This document shows, piece after piece, positions 42,101 to 51,300 of a stretch of 64,000 bases of DNA. Source of the DNA: Planctomycetia bacterium (lineage in GTDB: Bacteria; Planctomycetota; Planctomycetia; Pirellulales; PNKZ01). Under the pieces are notes generated by a model. The model did not search any database, was not told where the DNA came from, and saw only the letters and a list, made by a program, of their open reading frames with translations. Each line of letters opens with the position of its first letter. The stretch's first letter is position 1. The DNA is taken from NCBI GenBank assembly GCA_021413845.1, contig JAIOPP010000090.1:1-64000 (forward strand), in the 5' to 3' direction. A program made the translations under genes and the position numbers.

Positions 42101-42244
42101 AAAGCCGGCTTAGAACTTTCGTTGCAACATCTGACGCGGCTCACGCAGTCGCATCCCGACAACGTGGAATTCAGCGATGAACTGGCGAAGACCCGCACGG
42201 CGCTGGCGGAATTGAAAGCCGGCAGTGCCGGCACGCCGAAGTAG
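39158..42244 (+). CDS. Ser/Thr protein kinase with HEPN-like-motif N-terminus, transmembrane helix and TPRs
   Basis: A 1028-residue protein. The 260-residue N-terminal domain is helical and contains 'LRNRVVHDMP' with an R-x4-H pattern (R146, H151). The kinase domain spans about 268-560: Gly loop 'GRPAGAGGFATV' (273-284), VAVK lysine K299, 'HRDVKPSNL' (414-422) and DFG (434-436). A transmembrane helix is at about 588-606, then TPR-like repeats to the end. An insert between kinase strands (about 335-362) is longer than usual. It lies 70 bases after the cytochromes on the same strand and is probably in their operon, suggesting that it senses or controls a redox-linked process (inference). Confidence 0.87.
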   Translation: MNPGRYASLAAGGSEAEPFVRQSFQLLEADFRQFALAALADWQRHELAADELFPAVAALQRPSWGSWNGLVAALREARKNILRGGEQAQRTKLEAAATLRGVLDLFDERLADDTVAALEALARLTRTTVPARPRVAFLLTLPIALRNRVVHDMPTEPSWWNAAAAAMRPIVDYHAAHELGTKLIAEAGYPEPWFLLQNDKPWAFNGIERDSSVIYVSPTGESLFSAERTSAVMQAFAGLLGKTETQETDFRRLISQSAPEDVRGVLMGDFLVGRPAGAGGFATVHVGRQLSTGRKVAVKILHDGMPEEAKLRFQHEARVLSQLKHPHVVVVYGSGEESWSAPRAFSLSDEPWFQKFSKTAPVKSYIAMEWIAGKTVDDFIRASGGDQPSERTVAEWFRQAASALGAAHLTGIVHRDVKPSNLMVTDEGQIKLMDFGIARSQSEAGALMTATGQGLGTPAYMSPEQIRASDAEGEVGPATDIYSLCATFYELFTKRRLYDHDSESPETIRTSKLQGRPPQLPRAHVRGLPWELEAILLGGLEHEIADRYRSMADLERDLTRYLHDEPIEYRRPSFLRRMQLAYRRNRAVANVVAGALLLLVAGTGMYVRDLSIERAKAEESFRNARGAVDELFTRVSEETLLNEPGMQELRKDLLRKTQSYYRKFLQQRADDEALEDELAVTYFREGRILEELETPANALPSLLEAKRRQANLLSATPNDLQRLQALGDTSNAIGRAQQTLGKFDEASAAYQEAIGVRKRLADAEPTNHEYRRTLANTHMNVGMIEQKRGRYAEAGAAFDTAQNIRRSQPADGKAAEKIERDMAMGYYNQALLDVGQDRTADAERNFGEALKLLKTCAAREPRDLSLRRLSAICHRLLGDLKQFQSQPDQARVHYSEARDILTRLVDLSPDVSEYRAELAGVLMNGSSVDPATSAAALEQARVILDRLVASHPDDSRFRRDLAAALRALAASQRQAGEVEQAKAGLELSLQHLTRLTQSHPDNVEFSDELAKTRTALAELKAGSAGTPK

Positions 42245-42412
42245 CCCGATCGCGCCAAGTGCGCTTTCCGAGGTTCGGCATCATTCTTGGGGGGCATTGC
42301 GCCGATAAGTTGGATGATCGGCTTGGTTAAATCCGATCCCGTCGAACTTTCCGGCAGAAAATCTTTCAGGCAGGCAAGGTTCTCTCGGGCCTCGCCGCCG
42401 AAAGCCTTGTTC

Positions 42413-44011
42413 ATGGCGGTATTTATGCAGATTCGCTTACGATCGTCGTCGCTCTACGGAGCCGCCCTGCGCGGTGCGCGGAGCTTCATTGCGCCCGTGA
42501 TGTGCGCGGCCGTGATCGTGGCGAACGTCGGCGAGGTCGCGGCCCAACGGCGTGAGCGCGATTCCGAGTTGCGAATCGTGCCGGGCACGGAGCTCGCGCA
42601 AGTGCAACCGCTGCCGCCGGTCGTCGCTCCGCCGGCGCCTGTCGCCGCGCCGGCGAACCCTGCGACTGTGAATCCGGCATCGAGCGCTCCGCCGACCGTG
42701 CCGCCAACTACAACTAACTCAGCGCCTGCGAACACGGCACCGGCGAATACGGCACCGACGAACACTGCGCCTGCAAACTCAGCGCCGCCGAACAACGCCG
42801 TCGCGCAGGCGAACCAGCCGAACCTCGTGCCGCGGGCCGGGGCGAATAACTCGCGCAGCTTTAGTTTGGCGCGCGTTCCCAACATGATCGGCGATCAAAC
42901 CGGCGGCGGGGGCGCGCAGATCCAAACGACGGGCCTCGTTCCTCAATCGGTTTCGCACCCGAACTTGGGCAACAGCCGCTTGAACGTCGCGGAGAATAAT
43001 AGCCCGGTCATCGGCGATCGTTGCTATTTCACCTACCGGCACTTCGAGAGTGCGTCGAGCGTCGACTATCTCAACGGGCTGCCGACCGGCGGCGCGGCGA
43101 GCCAGAACATCGATCGGATCATGTTCGGCATCGAACGACAACTGACCGACATGAGCTCGCTCGAGTTCCGCTTGCCGTTCAATGCGCAACTCGATTCGAA
43201 CCTGCTCTTCAGCCAATTCGCAGGACCGACGACTTCGACCCCTTACGGCGCGACGAACTTCGAGCTCGGCAACATCAACTTGATCTTCAAGCAGGCGCTG
43301 ATCGATAGCGACGGCTTCTATCTCTCGGGCGGCGTCGGCTTGAACATCCCGACGGCACCGGACGTCACGGTACGCACGCGCGTGGACGACCCGGCATATC
43401 GCGTTTTCGATTCCCGACGCAATCCGCCCGCTTTCCTCGGCACCGCGGCGGTCAATTTAGATTCGACGACGGTCGTGAGAAACCAAACGGTCAACTTGTC
43501 GCCCTATTTCGGCGGCGCTTTTCGTCCGAGCGAGCGATCGTTCGTGCAGGGCTTTCTGCAATGGGACCTGCCGCTGAACCGTTCCGGCGTGTCGCTGGAT
43601 GAGACCTTGATCGTCAACACGTTGCCGGCCGCGCGGCAGAATTTTCAAGGTCGGCTCGAACAGCAGATCTTGATGCGGGCCAACGTCGGCGTCGGCCATT
43701 GGTGGCGCTATCGCGAACGCTCGCGGTATTTCCATTCGATCGCCACGATGTTCGAGGCGCACTACACGACCTCGCTGAACGATGCCCAAACGACCGGGCC
43801 GTTTACCGTCGCTACGAATTTACCGGCCGTTTTCACGCAGACGACGGTAGGCAACATCGCGAATCGGATCGATGTCGTGAATCTCGTGGCGGGGGTGCCG
43901 GTCATGGTCGGCGCGACGACCTTTACCAACGCGTTCACGGTTCCCGTGCGCGGAGGCTTGAACCGCAGCTTCGATTTCGAGTATTCTCTGATCATCGACC
44001 GGCGTTTCTAA
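42413..44011 (+). CDS. Exported beta-barrel-like outer-membrane protein with Ala/Pro/Asn/Thr repeat linker
   Basis: A 532-residue protein. A signal-like segment covers residues 20-45 (ending 'VANVGEVAAQ'). Residues about 60-140 are a low-complexity APANT/APTNT-type linker. The remainder is beta-rich with alternating patterns and a terminal aromatic residue, 'SFDFEYSLIIDRRF', typical of outer-membrane barrels. No transport family was recognised. ATG 42413 is used; an ATG 12 bases downstream (42425) is an equally good start. It lies 168 bases after the kinase, so it may be in the same or a separate transcript. Confidence 0.72.
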   Translation: MAVFMQIRLRSSSLYGAALRGARSFIAPVMCAAVIVANVGEVAAQRRERDSELRIVPGTELAQVQPLPPVVAPPAPVAAPANPATVNPASSAPPTVPPTTTNSAPANTAPANTAPTNTAPANSAPPNNAVAQANQPNLVPRAGANNSRSFSLARVPNMIGDQTGGGGAQIQTTGLVPQSVSHPNLGNSRLNVAENNSPVIGDRCYFTYRHFESASSVDYLNGLPTGGAASQNIDRIMFGIERQLTDMSSLEFRLPFNAQLDSNLLFSQFAGPTTSTPYGATNFELGNINLIFKQALIDSDGFYLSGGVGLNIPTAPDVTVRTRVDDPAYRVFDSRRNPPAFLGTAAVNLDSTTVVRNQTVNLSPYFGGAFRPSERSFVQGFLQWDLPLNRSGVSLDETLIVNTLPAARQNFQGRLEQQILMRANVGVGHWWRYRERSRYFHSIATMFEAHYTTSLNDAQTTGPFTVATNLPAVFTQTTVGNIANRIDVVNLVAGVPVMVGATTFTNAFTVPVRGGLNRSFDFEYSLIIDRRF

Positions 44012-44095
44012 AGCGCCGCCGGCGAGACGCCTGCCTCGCGGCTTGCGGCCCGTGGCGGTTGCCGATCGCAAAGAATACTTTTCTCCGGAGACGTC

Positions 44096-46021
44096 ATGTC
44101 GAACGTCGAACGGCCGGATGCGACCGACGCGCTGCTGGAGTCGGCAGCGCTGTGGGGTTGGGAAGCGGCCCAGGCGCGGCATCGTGCGCAATTAAGCGCG
44201 GCGGATCCAAGCTCGATTCTGCTCGGGCACTTGGTCGCCGGCTGGATCGCGGTCGAGAATACGCAGGTCGAAGAAGCGACCGCGCGATTTCGACACGTGC
44301 ATCAAGATCCACGGCTCGCCGGTTGGGCTCACGTCGGCGCAGCGCTCTTGGCCGTGCGCATTAAAGACTTCGCCGCCGCCGAACGGATGCTCATGCAAGC
44401 CGAAAGCTCGAGCGCCGCTGCCGAAGATACGGCGAGCGATACGTGCGGCGATACGGCCGGCCTCATCGCGCATGTGCGCGGCTCGAAGGCGCTGCATGAA
44501 GGAGACCGGGACGGAGCGAAACGCTTTCTGTATCAAGCGATCAAGGCTCTAGGGCCGACGCACTACGCCTACGGCCGTGTGCTCGACACGCTCGGCACGT
44601 TGTACATGAGCAAAGATCATTTTCTGATCGCGAAGCTGCTGCTCGAGCTCTCGCTGAAGTGCAAGGAACGGGTTCACGATTTGCGCGGCCTCGCGCTGAC
44701 CCACGGCCAGCTCGGGCGGCTCTATCAAGATTGGGGCTACCTCACGCGGGCCGAATATCATTTCCGCGAAGACTTGCGCCTCGCCGAAGAATTGGGGGAT
44801 GCGTTCGGCGAGGCGCGCATGCTCGGAGCGCTCGGCCAAGTCGGTGTGCTCGCCGCTTACGAAGGAAGCTTGCAAGGCTCGAACGAACGAGCGCGCGATT
44901 ATGCGCGCCGCGCCGCCGATTGGCTGACGGCGGCCGTCGAGCGGAGTCGCCGCGCGAAGTTCGACATTTGCGCAGGCTTCGCGCATAAGGATCTGGCGTT
45001 GTTGCATTTGTTGCAGGGAGACCTGCCGACGGCGGAAAGCGAATCGGCTCGGGCCCGCGCGATTTTCCAAGAGAAGCAGTTCGAGGAAGGGCTGATCGTG
45101 GTCGAGCGCGTCGACGGCTTGATCTGCGCCGCGAAAGGTTTGTGGAACGAAGCGCGCGATCGCCTGCAGCTCGCGATGAGCTATTACGCGCGCATCAAGG
45201 AGCGGACGGAAACGGCCCGTATCCGGCTCGATTTGGCCCGCGTAGCGCTCCGTTCGCACGAACCGGACACGCTCGTCGAGCGGATGCTCAAGGAGGCGCT
45301 GAGCGCGGCGGAGTTGAGCCGGCGCACGTCGTTGATCAAAGAAGTCGAACAAGAGCTGCGGCAATCGCTGCCCGCCGCCTATTGGGCCCATCTCTATCAA
45401 CGCGTGCGCGGCCGAGAGATCGTCGACGGCGCGACGGCGCTGATCGAAGGTGCGCGCGAGACGGCGACCGTGCTCTACTTCGATCTACAAGGCTCGACCG
45501 ATTTCGCCCACGGACGCGATCCCGAAGAAGTGATGATGACGATCAACCAAATGATGCACGACACGGCGCAAGTGCTGCGCCGCTATCGTGCGCAATCGGT
45601 CGGCTCGCGCGGCGATGGCTTCTTGGCGCTCGTGCGCGGGCCCGACCACGCGCGGCGCGCGGTCGACGCCGGCTTGGAGCTGCTCGCGGTGATGGAAGAG
45701 TTCAACGAGCCGCGACGGGTGCTGCATATCCCGCAGTTTTCTTGCCGCATCGGCATCAGCTCCGGCGAGGTCTTGCTCGGCAACGTCGGGAGCTACGACA
45801 AGATGGACTATTCGGGCGTCGGGACGATGATGAACCTCGGCGCGCGCATCGAAGCCAAGGCCGAAGTCGGCATGCCGTGCATCAGCCAAAACACGTTCCA
45901 ACTGGTCTCGAAGCAGTTTCGCTTCGCGCCGGGAAGCCCGCGCAAGATCGAAGCCAAAGGGCTGGGGGAGCAAGCGGTATGGGACGTCGTCGGCCGCGTC
46001 GAAGCGACGCCGGCCGGTTAG
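44096..46021 (+). CDS. TPR-containing class III adenylate cyclase
   Basis: A 641-residue soluble protein. The N-terminal 440 residues are helical repeats of TPR type ('LALTHGQLGRLYQDWGYLTR', 'AEYHFREDLRLAEELGDAFG'). A class III cyclase domain follows at about 455-630: 'TVLYFDLQGSTDFAHG' (first metal Asp), 'SVGSRGDGFLALVRGPD' (second) and 'YSGVGTMMNLGARIEAKAEV'. Both metal-binding aspartates are present, so activity is plausible. This is the second cyclase within 10 kb. It follows the barrel gene after 84 bases, likely in the same transcript. Confidence 0.85.
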   Translation: MSNVERPDATDALLESAALWGWEAAQARHRAQLSAADPSSILLGHLVAGWIAVENTQVEEATARFRHVHQDPRLAGWAHVGAALLAVRIKDFAAAERMLMQAESSSAAAEDTASDTCGDTAGLIAHVRGSKALHEGDRDGAKRFLYQAIKALGPTHYAYGRVLDTLGTLYMSKDHFLIAKLLLELSLKCKERVHDLRGLALTHGQLGRLYQDWGYLTRAEYHFREDLRLAEELGDAFGEARMLGALGQVGVLAAYEGSLQGSNERARDYARRAADWLTAAVERSRRAKFDICAGFAHKDLALLHLLQGDLPTAESESARARAIFQEKQFEEGLIVVERVDGLICAAKGLWNEARDRLQLAMSYYARIKERTETARIRLDLARVALRSHEPDTLVERMLKEALSAAELSRRTSLIKEVEQELRQSLPAAYWAHLYQRVRGREIVDGATALIEGARETATVLYFDLQGSTDFAHGRDPEEVMMTINQMMHDTAQVLRRYRAQSVGSRGDGFLALVRGPDHARRAVDAGLELLAVMEEFNEPRRVLHIPQFSCRIGISSGEVLLGNVGSYDKMDYSGVGTMMNLGARIEAKAEVGMPCISQNTFQLVSKQFRFAPGSPRKIEAKGLGEQAVWDVVGRVEATPAG

Positions 46022-46068
46022 CGGACACGATTCCCGCAACAACAAATCAGCATTGCAAGGACGTCGTC

Positions 46069-46797
46069 GTGCAGGGACAGACGCTTCACATCTACTGCGA
46101 CGAAAGCTACTCAGACAAAGGCCACGCCTATATGGTGATGGCCGGCCTGATTGCGGCCGCGTCCGATGCCGCACAATATCGAAAGGAGATCATGGCATGG
46201 CGCGATGAACGGAACATGCATAGTGAAATGAAGTGGACGAAGGTTTCAAGAAATAAGATCGTCGAGTATACCGACTACGCGACTTTCGCACTGGAGAAGA
46301 TCAAACGCGGCGGCCTCAAGTTTTTTGCGATCGTTCTTGAGAAGAGGTTCATCGACTATCGCAAGCATCACGACGGCGACGAAGAGCTTGGCTTCTACAA
46401 ATTTCTGTATCAGCTTCTATATCACGGATTCTGCAAACGGCTCAAACTCGGCGATAAGGTTTTCATTTTTGTTGACGAGAGGAACACGCGATACGAATTC
46501 AATGGGCTTCAGCGAGCATTGAACCACAATCTATGCCGAGAAGGTCTGTTTGAAAATCCGGTCAAACAGGTGACCCCGATCAACTCCAAGGCAAGCGAGT
46601 TGATGCAGATGAACGATGTGCTGATGGGGGCTTGCGGCTTTCATTGGAACGGCCGACATGAACTGCCTGGAACCGATCCCGCCAAAACGACCCTTGCGGC
46701 ACATATCGCCGCGTCACTTAAGACGCCGACCCTCGCTGCTCCCATCTCATGCTGCATGGGGAGATTCGGAATCTGGAAGTTCCGACTTCAGCAATAA
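46069..46797 (+). CDS. DUF3800 protein, probably acquired
   Basis: A 242-residue protein with DUF3800 signatures: acidic 'YCDESYSDKGHAYMVMAGL' near the N-terminus, 'VFIFVDERNTRY' in the middle and 'NSKASELMQMNDVLMGACGF' near the C-terminus. The acidic residues fit an RNase H-like metal site. DUF3800 proteins are often in defence or mobile contexts, but their action is unknown. Start GTG 46069 is inferred from the aagga at 46058-46062; no ATG lies nearby in frame. Base composition is more AT-rich than the neighbours (for example ttttttgcgatcg, gttttcatttttgt), suggesting transfer. A hairpin follows directly. Confidence 0.8.
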   Translation: MQGQTLHIYCDESYSDKGHAYMVMAGLIAAASDAAQYRKEIMAWRDERNMHSEMKWTKVSRNKIVEYTDYATFALEKIKRGGLKFFAIVLEKRFIDYRKHHDGDEELGFYKFLYQLLYHGFCKRLKLGDKVFIFVDERNTRYEFNGLQRALNHNLCREGLFENPVKQVTPINSKASELMQMNDVLMGACGFHWNGRHELPGTDPAKTTLAAHIAASLKTPTLAAPISCCMGRFGIWKFRLQQ

Positions 46798-47090
46798 AAA
46801 AACGCCCCTAAATCCTAGCCTTGCGGCCCGCAGAACGGTCCCCTGAAATAATCCAGGGTGTTCGGATTTAGCGGCGTCTTAATAACAACTATCGCCTTAT
46901 TTTACATAAAAATCAAGCGCAGATCATTTGCCGCCCTAAGTTTGCGCTACCGTTACACTTGCATCTCGTGGATCGATTTTCAATTAGCACGACAGCTTGT
47001 GCATACGGAAATCGAGCCTGTCCCTACTTTTGATGCCTCTGCTTCGTGCTTCGTTCTGCCTACTCCGGCTGCCGGCAAGCGCCGTGCGGC
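46798..47090. other. 293-base AT-rich spacer without a gene
   Basis: Apart from the hairpin at its left end it contains AT-rich DNA (ttattttacataaaaatcaa, near 46898-46917) unlike the rest of the window, matching the composition of the DUF3800 gene. The only frame (46858-47148 plus) lacks family features. It probably belongs to the same acquired segment. Confidence 0.5.
46802..46877. terminator. Long imperfect inverted repeat after the DUF3800 gene
   Basis: Arms acgcccctaaatcc (46802-46815) and ggatttagcggcgt (46864-46877) match at all but one position. They enclose a smaller ccctg...caggg hairpin (46841-46858). A run of seven A precedes the left arm, and cttaataa follows the right arm. It could be a terminator or the scar of the acquired segment. 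Confidence 0.55.
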
Positions 47091-48167
47091 TCACGGCTTG
47101 CGGTTCCAGGCTTGCTCGAGTTTGAACACGCGCTCGGCGTTGCCGTGATAGAACTTCTCGAGCACCGAGCGCGGCAAACTGAGCGCTTCGGCTTGGCGAC
47201 CGCGATGCGTAAGAATGCCTCGACCGGCGAAATACTCGTAGTCGGCCTCGTAGCCCAGGCGAAGCTTTTCGACGTGGGCCAGGGCATCGGCCGGGGTCGA
47301 GGTCTCCTTCGGCAGCCAGGTCGCGTCGAAGCCGTAGAGGATCCGATCGGCGTATTTGAGAAACAAGCCGCGCACCTTGTCGCTCGGGTGGCGCATCAGG
47401 TCGGGCTTGCGGGCCGCGGTGTCGATGTGGAAGTTCGGGAACCGCTCGAAGGTCTGCGCGAGCGCGTCGAGGTCGTGCTCGAGGCTGCCGAGATGCGCGC
47501 CGACGACGATCAGCCGCGGATGCTTCTCCATGATCCGATCGCGCGCGGCGATGAGTTCGGCATGCGTCGGGTAGTCGGGCTGGCCGTAGAGATGCCACTC
47601 CGGATGTTTGGCGTAGTAGCCGTAATGTACGCTGTCGGGATCGAGCTTGCGCCAGGCGTCGATCGGTTCGGCGAGATGGGCATGCAGCGGCTTGCCGACG
47701 CGCGCGAGATGCGCATAGATCGGATCGAACATGGGATCGTCCGGCAGGATGAAGCTGCCGTCGGGCCGCTTGATCGACATGCCGACTTCCTTCCAAATCT
47801 TCACTCCCACGGCACCGTTGCGAAACGTTTCGTCGAGCTCGGCGACCACTTTCGCGGCATAGTCCGGTTGGTCGCGCCCCAGCAGATCGAACGTGGAAGT
47901 GAACGGATAGAGATCCGGATATTTTCGATAAAGATCGAGCGCAATCCGATGCATCCGGCGGTAATCCTGAGTACCCTTTACGCAGACGTTGACGGTGCGG
48001 AGACGAATGCGATGCAGCAAATCGCTGAGCGCGGGAACGTCGTCGAAGACATGCGAGTGGACGTCGATCTTGAGCAGCTCGGTGTAAGCCGGTGCCGAGT
48101 CCTCGGCGGCCTGAGCGGTGCCGGCGAACATCAGCAGCAGCGGCACGACGAACGAAAAGCTTTTCAT
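47091..48167 (-). CDS. Exported amidohydrolase-2 family (TIM-barrel) protein
   Basis: A 358-residue protein with signal peptide 'MKSFSFVVPLLLMFAGTAQA'. The mature part starts 'LLKIDVHSHVFDDVP', the HxH metal site of amidohydrolases. Later elements are 'PLHAHLAEPIDAWRK', 'RLIVVGAHLGSLEHD' and 'ADRILYGFDATWLP', giving the His ligands and the terminal metal-binding Asp. It probably hydrolyses or decarboxylates a small carboxylated or aromatic substrate in the periplasm. ATG 48167 is chosen for the signal peptide. It is divergent from the VCBS gene. Confidence 0.85.
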   Translation of the reverse strand: MKSFSFVVPLLLMFAGTAQAAEDSAPAYTELLKIDVHSHVFDDVPALSDLLHRIRLRTVNVCVKGTQDYRRMHRIALDLYRKYPDLYPFTSTFDLLGRDQPDYAAKVVAELDETFRNGAVGVKIWKEVGMSIKRPDGSFILPDDPMFDPIYAHLARVGKPLHAHLAEPIDAWRKLDPDSVHYGYYAKHPEWHLYGQPDYPTHAELIAARDRIMEKHPRLIVVGAHLGSLEHDLDALAQTFERFPNFHIDTAARKPDLMRHPSDKVRGLFLKYADRILYGFDATWLPKETSTPADALAHVEKLRLGYEADYEYFAGRGILTHRGRQAEALSLPRSVLEKFYHGNAERVFKLEQAWNRKP

Positions 48168-48336
48168 AAGGGCTCGGATCCGAATAAGCGAACGCATATC
48201 GACAAGCGACAGCTCCCCAAGAATATGGCACAATTCCACGCGCCCGCAAAGCATCGCCGGTTGCCGTAACCGGACGCTCGCGATCGACAACTAGAGCTAG
48301 ACGGCTTAGCACCCACGACTCAACAGAGAAGTTCCC

Positions 48337-51300
48337 ATGCGACTCAGCGGATTACGCTTCGGCCTCGCAATCGCGCTGCTCGTCGTCGCCCAGGCGGCGA
48401 GCGCTCAGCAAGCTCCGGCGACGACGCTTCCGAACGTCGATTTTCAATCGGCCGGCGAGCGCTTGCCCGGCTCGCAATTCCTCTACGACGCCGGCTTCGA
48501 CGTCGTCGATTGGAATCACGACGGCAAGCCCGACATCTTCTTGTTCGCGACGGGCACCGTCGGCGGGAGCGTGAACTACAACGAAGGAACCCCGACGGAG
48601 CCGAAGTTCGGCCATGCCGTGTATTGGCCGTTCAACAGCACCGAGACCGAGCCGCAAACGATCGAGCATGTGGCAGCCTACACGTTTTGCGATCTGCATC
48701 GCAACGGCCTGTCGGGCATCATCTTTTTCGACGGTCAATTGCGCTACTGCCCGAACACGGGGACGAAGCAAGGTCCGTTTCATTGGAAGCTCTGGCAAGA
48801 CGATCCGAACGAACGGAGCAAGTTCTTCCCGGGGACCGACCGATTCGTTCAAGAGAATGCTCGCTTCTCGACCGGGCCGCAAAGCATGTATTGGAAGAAG
48901 GGAATCTTCGCGCGGCAAGTGCTCACGCTGACCGCCGCCGATTGGGACGGCGACGGCTTGGAGGATCTGCTGATCTGCCGCTTCAAGCAAGAAGCCCCCG
49001 GCGTAACCGATCTCGGCGCGCATGATCAGGGCTACCGGCGGGAAAAGTGGTCGGCCTGGGGGCGCACACGTACGGCGCTCCCTACTCCGGCGGCGCTCGC
49101 GGCCGTGAAGCAAGAGGACTTCAGCGGGCCGCTCGCGTCGGCTCCCGAGCGCGGATTGTACTTCTATAAAAACCTGGGAACTCCGGAGAAGCCGCGCTTC
49201 GACGCCGGAGTCGAAATTAAAACCCCGGCCGGCGAATCGATCGCGGCACCGAACCCCACGACGGCCGATATCGACGGCGACGGCCTGCTCGATCTCGTTT
49301 CGAGCGAAACGGCGTACTCGTGCAATGCGTTTCGGGTCGACTGGCCGACCGCTCCGCATGTGCAATGGTTTCGTCGCGCGGGAAAAGAAACCGATCGCTT
49401 GTCGGCACCGCAACCGGTCATGGCCGGCGGCGAACCGGTTCGCGCTGGGACGATGGTGAAGCTCGCCGACTTCCGCAAGACCGGCGTGAACGACTTGCTG
49501 GTGATGGATCCGTTGGGCTCGATTCGTTGGTATGCGAACGGGAGCCAGAGCACGAAGTCGGCCGCGGCGTTCGGGAAGCCGGTTGTGCTGCGCGGCAAAG
49601 ACTTCCTGCGGTTCGAATTCATGGTGCAGCCGACGATCGTCGATTGGTTCGGGCCCGGCTCGCGCGATCTTATCTTGCACGGCTCGACGGACCATCATTG
49701 CAAATGGGATCTGCGCCGCACGGCGTTGTATCGCAACGTCGCGAAGCGCGCCGGCGACTTGCAATATGAGTTCGCCGGGTATCTCAACTACGCCGGCGAT
49801 GACGCGCTGGTGCCGGTCGCGAACGAGGAGCGGCACTATGAAGTGTTCGGTTCGTCGCTGAGCGTTTATCCCGACGACGGCACCGGACGGAAGCGCATCA
49901 TGCTGAGCGTCGGCGGCCGGCTCTATTCGTTTTCCGATCTCGCTCCCGACGGCCTCACCTTTCGCCGGATGACGCCGATCGACATTCCGCAGGTGCGCAA
50001 TCGGCATCGAGGTTGGCAAGACATTCCGGTGGAGCATGCCGAGCCGGTTCGCTATATCCGCATCTCGAACGAAGCGAACGGCCTCGGCAACCTGCGCGAC
50101 AGCTTCTTACATGTGCTGCAATTCGAGGCGCTAGCCGGCGGGAAAAACATTGCGACCGCCGATGCCGTCGAAATCAAGAAGCTCAACAACGAGACGGTTC
50201 GCTGGTACCAGATTCAAAACCCCATGAACATGTTCACGCCGGGCAACGCCAACACCGACACCGAACTGAAGGCGACGAGTTGGGGCTACTTCATCGGCCC
50301 GGCCGTCATCACGCTCAAAGCGCCCGTCCGTTTGGAAAAGATCCGCTTTCTCCTCTCCGAACGAGATAGCTATTGGTACTCGAATCTCGTTCCCTTCGCA
50401 TGGCAAGGAAAAGTCTATCGGGCCGGCATGGAGATCGACGAGAGCTGGTACCAATACAAGATCGAAGTCTCCGCCGACGAAAAGAATTGGACGCTCGTCA
50501 CGAATCGACTTCAGACGGAGATGCTCTACAGCCATCCGGTCATGGTCGATTGGAATCGCGACGGCAAAACCGATCTGTTTCTCGGCGTGACGTCGAGCAT
50601 CGGCATCTACCCGCAGCATAAGACGTATCGCTTGTACCCGAACGTCGGGACGAACGAAGAGCCGAAATACGGCGAACCGATTTTTGCGACGAACGAAAAG
50701 GGAACGCCGCTGCAAGTGCCCGCGAATTGGGCTCTGACGTACGGCGCGCAGTGCAGCGTCGCGCCGTTCGACATTTACGGCGACGGCAAACCGGCGCTGC
50801 TTCTCGAAGGGCCCGACGGCGGCCTCGACTGGCATCGCAACATCTCCGACGATTCGACGAAGCTGCAGTTTCGCAACGATCGCCACACGCTCTCGCTGAA
50901 CGGTCAGACGATCACGAGCAGTCAGTACCGCTTCTTTCATTGGGGCGATGTCGACGGCGATCGGACCGCCGACCTGATCGATAGCGGGTTCGGCAACATG
51001 ACTTACTACAAGGGAGTCGCTGCGACGGCTCCCGCACGCGTGAAGGATCTAGCGGTCGTCGGCGCGGGTCCCAACTCGTTGACCGCGAAATGGAGTCGCC
51101 CGCCGAAAGCCGGCAGCTACGAGCTCCGTTGGAGTCGGCTCGGTGTGACCGAGCTACCGTGGAATCAACTCAACGCTACCTCGGGCACGTACGGCGCAGC
51201 CCCGGGCGAAAAGGAAGTCGTCACGCTGACGGGCCTTCCGCCGGGGGAAACGGTGCGCGTCGCCGTTCGCTCTTTCGGCACGAACCAAGAGCCCTCGGGC

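Noticed and set aside
46858-47148. 96-codon frame after the DUF3800 gene
   Set aside because: It starts inside the hairpin and runs into the amidohydrolase 3' end; no motif and no ribosome site.
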